Source: an uncultured Oscillospiraceae bacterium (GTDB lineage Bacteria; Bacillota; Clostridia; Oscillospirales; Oscillospiraceae). From it: a DNA stretch of 64,000 nt. The DNA is taken from NCBI GenBank assembly GCA_934572335.1, contig CAKTKU010000005.1:1-64000 (forward strand), in the 5' to 3' direction. The notes under the pieces were generated by a model. That model made no database searches. It was not told where the DNA came from and was given only the letters and a program-made list of their open reading frames with translations. Of this stretch, positions 56,352 to 64,000 are shown piece after piece. The translations under genes and the position numbers were made by a program. Position 1 is the first letter of the stretch; every line of letters starts with the position of its first letter.

Positions 56352-59300
56352 ATGGATAATACTATGAACTCCGCGATATATATTGAGCTTCCCCAGCTCG
56401 GCGAATACGCCGCGTCCGCGGCGAAGCTGCTCTCCCCGGAGAGCGAGGGCAGCGGGCGCACAGAGGCGCGGCGGCTGCAAAAATGCTGCCGCGAGCTGCG
56501 CCGCAGTCACGCCGAGATCGCGCGCCGCTACGGCACCGTGACCTCGCCCCCGGCGGCATGCGAGTGGCTTTTGGACAACTGGTACATGATAGAGCGCGAA
56601 TACCGCGGTGTTCTGCCGCAGATTGAGGGCGCGCGGCGGCTCCGGCTGTGCCCGGACGGGGTGCTCGCCGCGGCGCTGTGCCGCAATATGCTGATGTCCG
56701 GGCGGGGCGAGGTGACGGAGGAGCGCTTCAGGGCGTACATGGAGGGGTTCCAGTCCGTGACGGTGCTGCGCCGGGGCGAGCTGTGCCTTATCCCGGCGCT
56801 GCTGGGCGCGGCGGTGATAGAGTGCGCGGCAGCGGTCTGCCGCGAGATGCGCTACGCCGCCGACACGGACGCCTACGCAAAGCAGCTGGAAGCGCTGTTC
56901 ACAACGCTCCGGCTCCTTTCGGTGCTGGACATGGAAGCGCTCATCGAGTCCGCCGACGTGACCGACCGCGTGCTCACCGGCGACCCGACGGGCGAATACG
57001 CGCGCATGGACGCCGGGACAAAGCAGGCGTATCTCCGCCGGGTGGAGCAGCTTGCGCGCCGCGCCGACACGGAGGAGCACATATACGCCCGCGCCCTCGT
57101 CCGCCGCGCGGCGAACGAGGGGCGGCACATCGGATTTTACCTCTTCCCCGCGCGCGGTCATCACGGCGAGGGCTGGTACATCGGGGCAAATGTTCTACTG
57201 ACGCTGTCGGCGGCGCTGGCGCTGGGGTTCCACCTGAAAAGCGCCGCCGCGGCGGCGCTGCTGCTGCTCCCCGTGTCGGAGCTTGTGAAGAGCCTCATCG
57301 ACTATATCCTGCTGCACATCGTGCGTCCGAAGCGGCTTTTCCGCATGGACACGCAAGATGGCGTGCCGCATGACGGACGGACGATATGCGTGATATCAAC
57401 GCTTCTCGGCGCGGAGGCGAGCGCGGAGCGGCTGGAAGAGCTTTACTACGCCTGCCGGGGCGAGGGTTCGGCGCTGGCGTTCGGGCTGCTCGCCGACCTG
57501 CCGGAGGCGGACAGCGCCGACACGGACGCGGACGAAGCGCTCATCCGTCCCGTGCGCGAGGCCGTCATGCGCCTCAACCGCAAATACGGCGGACGGTTTT
57601 ATCTTTTCACGCGTCCGCGCCGCTTTGACGGCGAGCGCTACACCCCGCACGAGCGCAAGCGCGGGGCGATACTGGAGCTGGCAAAGCTTCTCTGCGATGA
57701 GGAGAGCGAGCTTGAGGTTACCGGTGAGAAAGATGCGCTGGGCGGCACGCGGTATATCCTCACGCTCGACAGCGACACGCGCATTTATCCCGGCGCAGCG
57801 GGCGAGCTTATCGGCGCGATGCTGCACCCGCTGTGCCGCCCGGTGATCGACGCGCGCACGCACACGGTCACAGCGGGTCACGCCGTCATACACCCGCGCA
57901 TCGACACGGAGCTTCAAAGCTCCGGCGAGACGGATTTTGCGCTCATCTTCGCCGGGGCGGGCGGCAGTGATCCTTACGGCACACTCTGCGGGGAGCTGTA
58001 CATGGACGCCTTCGCGAGCGGAGGCTTCGCAGGCAAGGGCGTGATCGACGCGCGCGCACTGCTGACGTGTACGCGCGGCTTCCCCGAGGGGCGGATACTC
58101 AGCCACGATGCGCCGGAGGGCGCGTATCTGCGCGGCGCGTACATGGGCGACGCGGAGTTTTCCGACCGCTTCCCCTCCCGCCCGCTGGCATACTATAAGC
58201 GTCTGCACCGCTGGATACGCGGCGACTGGCAGAACATCCCCTTCATATTCGCGCGCGGGCTGAGCGACATTGATCGCTGGCGGCTGATAGACTCGCTGCG
58301 GCGCAGTCTCATCGCCCCGGCAACGCTCTTTGCCATCTGCGCGGGCTTTTTCGTGCCGGGGACGCCCATCACCGTCGCGGCATGGGCGGCGCTGCTGGCG
58401 CTTGCGGCGCGGCTGATGTTCTCGCTGGCGGAGACGACGCTCTCCCGACGTCGCGGGGAGCGTCCGCGCCGCTACACGCGCATACTCACGGGCGCGGGCG
58501 GCGCGATAGTTCAGACATTCATCCGGCTGTGGCTGCTGCCGTATGAGGCGTGGGTATCGCTGACGGCGGCGGCAACGGCGCTGTGGCGCATGGCGGTGAC
58601 GCACAGGCGGCTGCTGCAATGGCAGACCGCCGCCGAGGTGCGCGGCGACGCGGGGCTTTTGGGGCATATACGCGCGATGTATTTCCACGTGCTGCTGGGC
58701 GCGGCGCTGTTGGCGTTCTCCCCGGCGGTCATGGGCAAGAGCGCGGGGCTGATGTGGCTTTTGTCCCCGGCGGCGGCGTTCGCGCTGGCGCTCCCGGCGC
58801 GCCGCGGCACGGAGCTTGCGGAGAACGAGCGGCGCTATCTCATACAGGCGGCGCAGCGGAGCTTCGGGTATTTTGACAGCTTCTTTTCCCCGGAGGACAG
58901 CTTCCTCCCGCCGGATAATTTTCAGGAGCAGCCGCCCGTCGGGCTCGCGCGGCGCACATCGCCGACGAATATCGGTCTCGCCCTCGCGGCGCACACGGCG
59001 GCAGTGGACATGGGCATCATCACGCGCAAGGCGTGCCGGGACTATACCGGAACCGTGCTCGACACGCTTGAGCGCATGCCGCGCCACATGGGGCATTTTT
59101 ATAACTGGTACGACACCGCGACGCTGCTCCCCCTCCTGCCCGCCTACATCTCCACGGTGGACAGCGGCAACATGTACGCCGGGCTTCTCACCGCGCGTCA
59201 GGCCATGGCGGAATACGGCGAGGAAGAGCTTGCCGCGCGGCTGGACGCGCTGATGGCGGAGATGGACTTCGCCCCGCTCTATGACAAGACGAGGGGACTG

Positions 59301-62300
59301 TTCCACATCTGCTACGACACGGCGAACGAGCGCGGCGCGGGCGGATGGTACGACCTGATGGCGAGCGAGGCAATGCTGACAAGCTACATCGCGTGCGCCA
59401 AGGGCGACGTGCCTGTGCGCCACTGGCGGCGGCTCAGCCGCGCGCAGCTGCAGAAGGACGGCTACCGCGGGCTTGCGAGTTGGACGGGGACGATGTTTGA
59501 ATATCTCATGCCGGAGCTTTTTCTGCCGGTATACCGGGGCAGCCTCATCTACGAGAGCGGCAAATTCTGCCTGTACGCGCAGAAAAAGCGCGTGTGGGCG
59601 GGCAAGCCCTGGGGCATATCCGAAAGCGCGTTCTACTCGCTCGACAGCGCGCTCAACTACCGCTACAAGGCGCACGGCTGTGCCGCGCTCGCGCTCAAGC
59701 GCGGGCAGGACGCGGACATGGTCGTCTCGCCGTACTCCAGCTTCCTCGCCCTTGCGATCGACCCCGAAGGCGGCATACGCAACCTCCGGCACCTTGAGGC
59801 GCTCGGCGCGCTGGGGCGCTGGGGCTTTATAGAGGCGCTGGACTTCACGCCCGGGCGCTGCCGCAGTGATAACGGCGAGCAGGTGCGCTGCTACATGGCG
59901 CACCACATCGGCATGAGCGTCATCGCCGCAGCGAACGCCGCGTGCGGCGGTTGCGTGCAGCGGCGGTTCATGTCCGCGCCGGACATGGCGGCGTTCTCGC
60001 TTCTATTGCAGGAGCGCGTGGACGGCGGTGGGGTCATCATCCGCCGCGACAGCTCCGACATTCCCGAGCGCACAGAGCGCAGCGCCGTGATGCGCTGGCA
60101 GCTTCGCGGCGGGGAGGAGGACACGGCGCGGCACTGCTGTGTCCTCTCCAACGGGGCGTACAACATTCTCGCGGCGAACACCGGGCACACGCGCGCCGCG
60201 TGCGGCAGCACCGCGATATACGGCGGCATACCCGGTCTCGGCGCGGAGGGCGGCATACGCATCTCCGCCGGGATCGACGGGGAGGCGCTGACACTGCTGC
60301 CCTGCGCCGCGCCCGTGCTGTGGGAGCTTGAGGAGGAGTGCGTGCGCATAACGGGGCGCACGGACGAGCTGGAATGGTCATGCTCCGTATCGGCGGCATA
60401 CGGTGACTGCGGTGAGGGGCGCGCCGTGACGCTGTGTGCATCGCGCGATATGCGCGTTTCGCTCGCGCTGTCGTTCATGCCTCTCCTCGCCCCGATGGCG
60501 GATTATATGAGCCACCCGGCGTTCTGGGCGCTGGGCATATACGCCGAGGAGGCGGACGGCATGCTGACGCTCCGGCGCGTGCGCCGGGGCGACGCCGGCG
60601 AGTGCTGGCTGTGCCTCGCGGCGAACACGCCCCTGCGCTTCTCCGCCGATGAAAACGGCGCCCTCGGCTGGCTGTCGCGCCCGATGGTGCGCGCGGAGAC
60701 CGTGCTGGAGCTGAAAGCCGGACAGGCGGAGACCGTGCGCTTCGCCCTCTGCACGAGCCGCGAGCGCGGCGAGAGCGAGCGCGGGGCGCAGCGCATCCTC
60801 GTCTCTGGCGTGAACGACCGGGGCAACATGGTCTCGGCGAGCGCGGCGCATCTCGGTATGCGCGGGGAAGAGGTCGGCGCGGCGATGGCGATGCTGGAAA
60901 AGCTGTGCCCCGACCGCACCCAGTGCGCCGCGGCAAAGCAGGAGCTGTGGCGCTATGGCATCTCCGGCGATCTGCCGATCATCTGCTGTGACGGGCGGGC
61001 GCTGGAATGCGAGGCGCTTTTGAAGCGCTTCTGTCTTTTGAAAAGCTGCGGCGTCAACGCCGATCTCGTGTATCTCACCGACGAGCAGGGCGAATACCGC
61101 CAGCCCGTATACCGCAAGGTGAACGAGGCGCTGATGGCGTTCGGGCTGGAATCGCTCATCGGCACGGACGGCGGCGTGCACTTTGCGCCGATGGAGGCGG
61201 CGTCCGCCGTGATAAGCCGCGCGGCGCTGACCGTCGGGGCAGAGCGAACTTTTCCCCCTCCCCCGCCGTGGCCGCCGCAGGGCGCGCCGCGCAGGGCGGA
61301 CTACGTGCCGCGGCATGAGCGCGACGGGCGGAGCTTTGTGTTCACGCTCGACGGTATGCTCCCTGCGCGGGTGTGGCAGCACGTGCTCTCCAACGGCAGC
61401 ACGGGGTATATCGCCACGGAGTGCGGCTCGGGCTGCATGTGGTTTGAAAACGCGCGGGAGATGCGCATCACCGCGCCCCCGGTGGACGTGAACGCCGTGA
61501 TGGGCAATGAAGCCCTCTGGTGCGACACGGGCGGCGAGCGGATAAGCCTCTTCGCCGCGGGAGATTCCCGGCGCTGCCGCGTGTGCTATGCGCCGGGGTA
61601 CGCCAGCTGGGAAAAGGAGCTGGGCGCGCGGCGGGTGAAGACCACGGCGTTCATCCCCGCCGACACGGACGCGCGCGTATTCATCATTGAGGGCGCGGCT
61701 GGTCTGCGCCTCAGCTGGGCGATGAAGCCCGTCATGGGCGCGGCGGACGCGAAGGCCGTGCGCATCGAGGCGCGCGGCGGCGCGCTCGTGTGCTCAAACC
61801 CGGAATCTTACCTCCCCGGCGCGGAGGCCGTAGCCGTGTGCTCGCTCCCGTGCGAGGCGAGCTGTGACTACGCGCCGCCCGCCGCGGTGATAACGGTGCT
61901 GGCGGACGACGTGACGGTGCTCGCGTGCGGGTGCAGCGGCGAGGATGAGCTTCGCGCGCTGTGCACGCCCAAGGCGGCGTTTGAAGCGCTCGACCGTGTG
62001 CGCGGCGGCTGGAGCGCGCTTCTGCGCCGGTTTGAGCTGAGCTCCGGCGCTGAGGCTTTTGACGCTTACACGAACACATGGGCGGTGTACCAGTGCGTTG
62101 CCGGGCGGCTCGACGCGAGAGCGAGCCTTTACCAGAGCGGCGGGGCGATCGGCTTTCGCGATCAGCTTCAGGACGCGGTGAACATGCTGCTCATCTCCCC
62201 GGCATACGCGCGAGAGCGGATAATCGACTGCTGCCGCCATCAGTACACCGAGGGCGACGTCATGCACTGGTGGCACCGTCACCCGGAGGGCGACCGCGGC

Positions 62301-63422
62301 GTGCGTACGCGCTGCTCGGACGATCTTCTGTGGCTGGTGTGGGCGCTGTGCGAATACACGGAGAAGACCGGCGACTACGCCATATGCGACGAGGAGGTGC
62401 TTTATATCGCGTCCGACCCGCTCGCGCCCAACGAGCGCGACCGTTATGAAACGCCGCACCGCGCCGACGAGCGCGCCAGTGTTCTCGCGCACGCACAGAC
62501 CGCACTTGAGCGCTGCATTGCCCGCGGCTTCGGCGCGCACGGTCTGCCCCACATCGGGCGCGGCGACTGGAACGACGCGCTGGACGAGGTCGGCGGGGAG
62601 AGCGTATGGCTGGCGTGGTTTCTCGCGTCAAACGCCGCGCGCTTTGCCGCGCTTCTGGACCGTCTCGACCGCGAGGGTTCGGCGCGCTTTGCCCGCTGTG
62701 CCGAGAAGGCGGCGCAGGCGGCGGACAAGGCGTGGACAGGGCGCTGGTACGCGCGCGGGTACTTTGCCTCCGGCGAGGTGCTCGGCGGGGAGGAGCGCAT
62801 CGACTCTGTCGCGCAGAGCTGGGCGGTTCTGTGCGGCGCTCTGCCCGACAGCAACCGCCCCGGCATCGCGGTGGACTCCGCCGTGCGCCGTCTCGTCGAC
62901 CGCGCGGGAGGTCTCGTGCGGCTGTTCACGCCGCCGTACTCCCCCGACGAGCACCCGTGTCCGGGCTATATCGCCAGCTACGGCGAGGGCTTCCGCGAAA
63001 ACGGTGGGCAGTACACCCACGGGGCGATATGGCTGGCGATGGCGTGTCTGCGGCTGGGTCGTGCGGAGGACGGGTGGGATATACTCTCCATGCTCCTGCC
63101 GGAAAACCACGACCTTCATCGCTACGGTGCCGAGCCGTTCGTCATCGCCGCCGATGTTTACGCCGCCCCCGGACACGAGGGCGAGGCGGGGTGGAGCTGG
63201 TACACCGGCTCCGCCGGGTGGTACTTCCGCGCCGTGATGGAGGAGCTACTGGGGCTGCATCTGCGCGGCGGCAAGCTCACCGTCTCCCCGCGCCTTCCCG
63301 CGGCGCTGCGCCTGTGCCGCGTCGTGTGGACGGACTTCTCCGGCGTGCGCCACGAGATAGAGCTGACCCACGGCGGAGTCACTGTCGACGGCGAGCGCTA
63401 CACCGGCGGAGAAATCGGCTGA
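56352..63422 (+). CDS. Cyclic beta-1,2-glucan synthase-like protein (GT84 + GH94)
   Basis: 2356 residues from ATG 56352, which has a weak AAGAGGA site; starts further upstream overlap the promoter. About residues 275-320 are membrane helices, 345-640 a GT84-type region (TRYILTLDSDTRIYPGAAGE, GGFAGKGVIDARALL, HRWIRGDWQNIPF), then more helices (about 660-840) and a glucoamylase-like region (860-1200). The C-terminal half is GH94-like, with IGRGDWNDALDEVGGESVWL holding the catalytic acid. NdvB/Cgs enzymes polymerise and cyclise beta-1,2-glucan; those are about 2800 residues, so this one is shorter, mainly in linkers. It may instead be a phosphorylase-type sophorooligosaccharide enzyme. Confidence 0.85.
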   Translation: MDNTMNSAIYIELPQLGEYAASAAKLLSPESEGSGRTEARRLQKCCRELRRSHAEIARRYGTVTSPPAACEWLLDNWYMIEREYRGVLPQIEGARRLRLCPDGVLAAALCRNMLMSGRGEVTEERFRAYMEGFQSVTVLRRGELCLIPALLGAAVIECAAAVCREMRYAADTDAYAKQLEALFTTLRLLSVLDMEALIESADVTDRVLTGDPTGEYARMDAGTKQAYLRRVEQLARRADTEEHIYARALVRRAANEGRHIGFYLFPARGHHGEGWYIGANVLLTLSAALALGFHLKSAAAAALLLLPVSELVKSLIDYILLHIVRPKRLFRMDTQDGVPHDGRTICVISTLLGAEASAERLEELYYACRGEGSALAFGLLADLPEADSADTDADEALIRPVREAVMRLNRKYGGRFYLFTRPRRFDGERYTPHERKRGAILELAKLLCDEESELEVTGEKDALGGTRYILTLDSDTRIYPGAAGELIGAMLHPLCRPVIDARTHTVTAGHAVIHPRIDTELQSSGETDFALIFAGAGGSDPYGTLCGELYMDAFASGGFAGKGVIDARALLTCTRGFPEGRILSHDAPEGAYLRGAYMGDAEFSDRFPSRPLAYYKRLHRWIRGDWQNIPFIFARGLSDIDRWRLIDSLRRSLIAPATLFAICAGFFVPGTPITVAAWAALLALAARLMFSLAETTLSRRRGERPRRYTRILTGAGGAIVQTFIRLWLLPYEAWVSLTAAATALWRMAVTHRRLLQWQTAAEVRGDAGLLGHIRAMYFHVLLGAALLAFSPAVMGKSAGLMWLLSPAAAFALALPARRGTELAENERRYLIQAAQRSFGYFDSFFSPEDSFLPPDNFQEQPPVGLARRTSPTNIGLALAAHTAAVDMGIITRKACRDYTGTVLDTLERMPRHMGHFYNWYDTATLLPLLPAYISTVDSGNMYAGLLTARQAMAEYGEEELAARLDALMAEMDFAPLYDKTRGLFHICYDTANERGAGGWYDLMASEAMLTSYIACAKGDVPVRHWRRLSRAQLQKDGYRGLASWTGTMFEYLMPELFLPVYRGSLIYESGKFCLYAQKKRVWAGKPWGISESAFYSLDSALNYRYKAHGCAALALKRGQDADMVVSPYSSFLALAIDPEGGIRNLRHLEALGALGRWGFIEALDFTPGRCRSDNGEQVRCYMAHHIGMSVIAAANAACGGCVQRRFMSAPDMAAFSLLLQERVDGGGVIIRRDSSDIPERTERSAVMRWQLRGGEEDTARHCCVLSNGAYNILAANTGHTRAACGSTAIYGGIPGLGAEGGIRISAGIDGEALTLLPCAAPVLWELEEECVRITGRTDELEWSCSVSAAYGDCGEGRAVTLCASRDMRVSLALSFMPLLAPMADYMSHPAFWALGIYAEEADGMLTLRRVRRGDAGECWLCLAANTPLRFSADENGALGWLSRPMVRAETVLELKAGQAETVRFALCTSRERGESERGAQRILVSGVNDRGNMVSASAAHLGMRGEEVGAAMAMLEKLCPDRTQCAAAKQELWRYGISGDLPIICCDGRALECEALLKRFCLLKSCGVNADLVYLTDEQGEYRQPVYRKVNEALMAFGLESLIGTDGGVHFAPMEAASAVISRAALTVGAERTFPPPPPWPPQGAPRRADYVPRHERDGRSFVFTLDGMLPARVWQHVLSNGSTGYIATECGSGCMWFENAREMRITAPPVDVNAVMGNEALWCDTGGERISLFAAGDSRRCRVCYAPGYASWEKELGARRVKTTAFIPADTDARVFIIEGAAGLRLSWAMKPVMGAADAKAVRIEARGGALVCSNPESYLPGAEAVAVCSLPCEASCDYAPPAAVITVLADDVTVLACGCSGEDELRALCTPKAAFEALDRVRGGWSALLRRFELSSGAEAFDAYTNTWAVYQCVAGRLDARASLYQSGGAIGFRDQLQDAVNMLLISPAYARERIIDCCRHQYTEGDVMHWWHRHPEGDRGVRTRCSDDLLWLVWALCEYTEKTGDYAICDEEVLYIASDPLAPNERDRYETPHRADERASVLAHAQTALERCIARGFGAHGLPHIGRGDWNDALDEVGGESVWLAWFLASNAARFAALLDRLDREGSARFARCAEKAAQAADKAWTGRWYARGYFASGEVLGGEERIDSVAQSWAVLCGALPDSNRPGIAVDSAVRRLVDRAGGLVRLFTPPYSPDEHPCPGYIASYGEGFRENGGQYTHGAIWLAMACLRLGRAEDGWDILSMLLPENHDLHRYGAEPFVIAADVYAAPGHEGEAGWSWYTGSAGWYFRAVMEELLGLHLRGGKLTVSPRLPAALRLCRVVWTDFSGVRHEIELTHGGVTVDGERYTGGEIG

Positions 63423-63470
63423 TATACGCCGGGAAATTTCACACTTTGGCTATCTTTTTCGGCACGCCGG

Positions 63471-63479
63471 TGTTATAAT
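63471..63479 (+). promoter_or_regulatory. Extended -10 promoter of the M16-like gene
   Basis: TGTTATAAT with no clear -35, 38 bp before the ATG. Confidence 0.6.
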
Positions 63480-63516
63480 GTAAGTTACAAAACGAAAAAC
63501 TCCGCGGAGGTGTTTC

Positions 63517-64000
63517 ATGGATATATCACAGAAAGAAATATTGCCCGGCGTATCTTTGACCTGCCTGCGCTCCGACAAGTTCAAGACCGCGTGTCTGAGC
63601 ATTTCTCTCCTGTCCCAGCTTGAGCGCGAGACCGCCTCCATGAACGCGCTCATTCCGTTCGTGCTGCGGCGCGGGACGACGGTATACCCCGATATGGAGA
63701 GCATTTCCCGCCGCCTTGACGAGCTTTACGGCACGGCGATCGAGCCGGTCGTGCGCCGCGTGGGCGAGATACAGTGCGTCGGTCTCTATGCCAGCATACC
63801 CGAGGGCGAGTTTCTGCCCGGCGGGCAGGACGTGCTGCATGACGCGGCGGCGCTGATGGGGCAGCTGCTGCTCGATCCCGTGACGCGCGGCGGGCTTTTC
63901 CTGCCCGACTATGTCGACAGTGAGCGCGACAAGCTCTGCGAGCTTATACGCAGCCGCGTCAACGACAAGCGCGGCTATGCCGTCATCCGCTGCATTGAGG
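63517..64000 (+). CDS. M16-peptidase-like YmfF-type protein, 5' part only
   Basis: ATG at 63517 with GGAGGT upstream; the frame is open to the window end (161 codons seen). QKEILPGVSLTCLRSDKFKT, then ACLSISLLSQLERETASMNA and LIPFVLRRGTTVYPDMESIS, RRLDELYGTAIEPVV match the inactive-type M16 proteins (YmfF) that sit beside YmfH near the EF-P modification genes of Firmicutes. The HxxEH zinc motif of true M16 proteases is absent from the visible part, as expected for YmfF. Confidence 0.82.
   Translation, partial: MDISQKEILPGVSLTCLRSDKFKTACLSISLLSQLERETASMNALIPFVLRRGTTVYPDMESISRRLDELYGTAIEPVVRRVGEIQCVGLYASIPEGEFLPGGQDVLHDAAALMGQLLLDPVTRGGLFLPDYVDSERDKLCELIRSRVNDKRGYAVIRCIE

Noticed and set aside
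57396..59906. An 836-codon minus-strand frame inside the GT84/GH94 gene
   Set aside because: Arg/Ala/His-rich shadow translation; the + strand carries catalytic motifs throughout.
1..64000. tRNA or rRNA genes
   Set aside because: No cloverleaf with a TTCGAAT-like T-loop or rRNA-like conserved block was noticed on reading; a covariance-model scan was not possible here.

Overview
This looks like chromosomal DNA of a G+C-rich gut-type Clostridia. Oscillospirales-like is my best guess, inferred from gene content and not proven. Supporting signs are a Na+-pumping oxaloacetate decarboxylase operon, pyruvate phosphate dikinase, ylxM-ffh-rpsP-khpA, a large cyclic-glucan-synthase-like protein, an EF-P-associated M16 peptidase-like gene, consensus sigma-A promoters and strong GGAGG ribosome binding sites. 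No rRNA, tRNA, CRISPR array or transposase was recognised.

Layout. 1-2460 is an A+T-richer accessory segment: the 3' end of a KAP-family NTPase, a RelE/HigB-type toxin with its XRE antitoxin, and a candidate small RNA. A 19-bp direct repeat (783-801 and 2396-2414) brackets the toxin-antitoxin part. 2.5-6.3 kb carries a DMT exporter, CsaA, an AI-2E-type permease and a CNNM/CorC protein. 6.6-14.1 kb is an envelope-glycan locus: histidine kinase, a damaged response regulator, a His/Asp-rich membrane protein, a processive GT2 synthase, a small acidic protein, a flippase, PopT (DUF368), a damaged phosphodiester glycosidase and a 59-residue membrane protein. Three intergenic regions here hold TTTAAC-like direct repeats with an 11-bp period, the pattern PhoB/OmpR-type regulators bind. 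14-24 kb holds an MFS/spermidine-synthase fusion, a cupin remnant, a phosphodiesterase, MATE-pepD, a secreted protein, a type I toxin/antisense module and an LCP protein. 24-36.9 kb holds rpiB, a DUF362 gene, ppdK, rsmA, a TrmD-GNAT fusion with rimM, an SMR pump, MBL and methyltransferase genes, and a regulator-hydrolase-ABC operon.

The most striking region is 38.5-44.4 kb. A seven-gene minus-strand operon runs from a Cys-rich ACGx-repeat precursor peptide through a radical SAM/SPASM maturase, nitroreductase, flavin/ferredoxin protein, Zn-type macrodomain and D-serine-dehydratase-like PLP enzyme to a class M sirtuin. Its genes overlap or nearly touch, and it is divergent from an HxlR regulator. 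It joins RiPP-type peptide maturation to the sirtuin/macrodomain pair known from reversible protein ADP-ribosylation.

44.4-64 kb continues with a GH13 glucosidase, the oadAGCB operon, an ECF S component with coaX, a MATE exporter, a small islet of regulators (Phd-like, XRE, ribbon-helix-helix), khpA-rpsP-ffh-ylxM, the 2356-residue GT84/GH94 protein and the start of a YmfF-like gene.

Three genes within 7.7-15.9 kb (response regulator, phosphodiester glycosidase, cupin) carry internal deletions. They may be real pseudogenes or assembly defects, and read mapping is needed to tell which.
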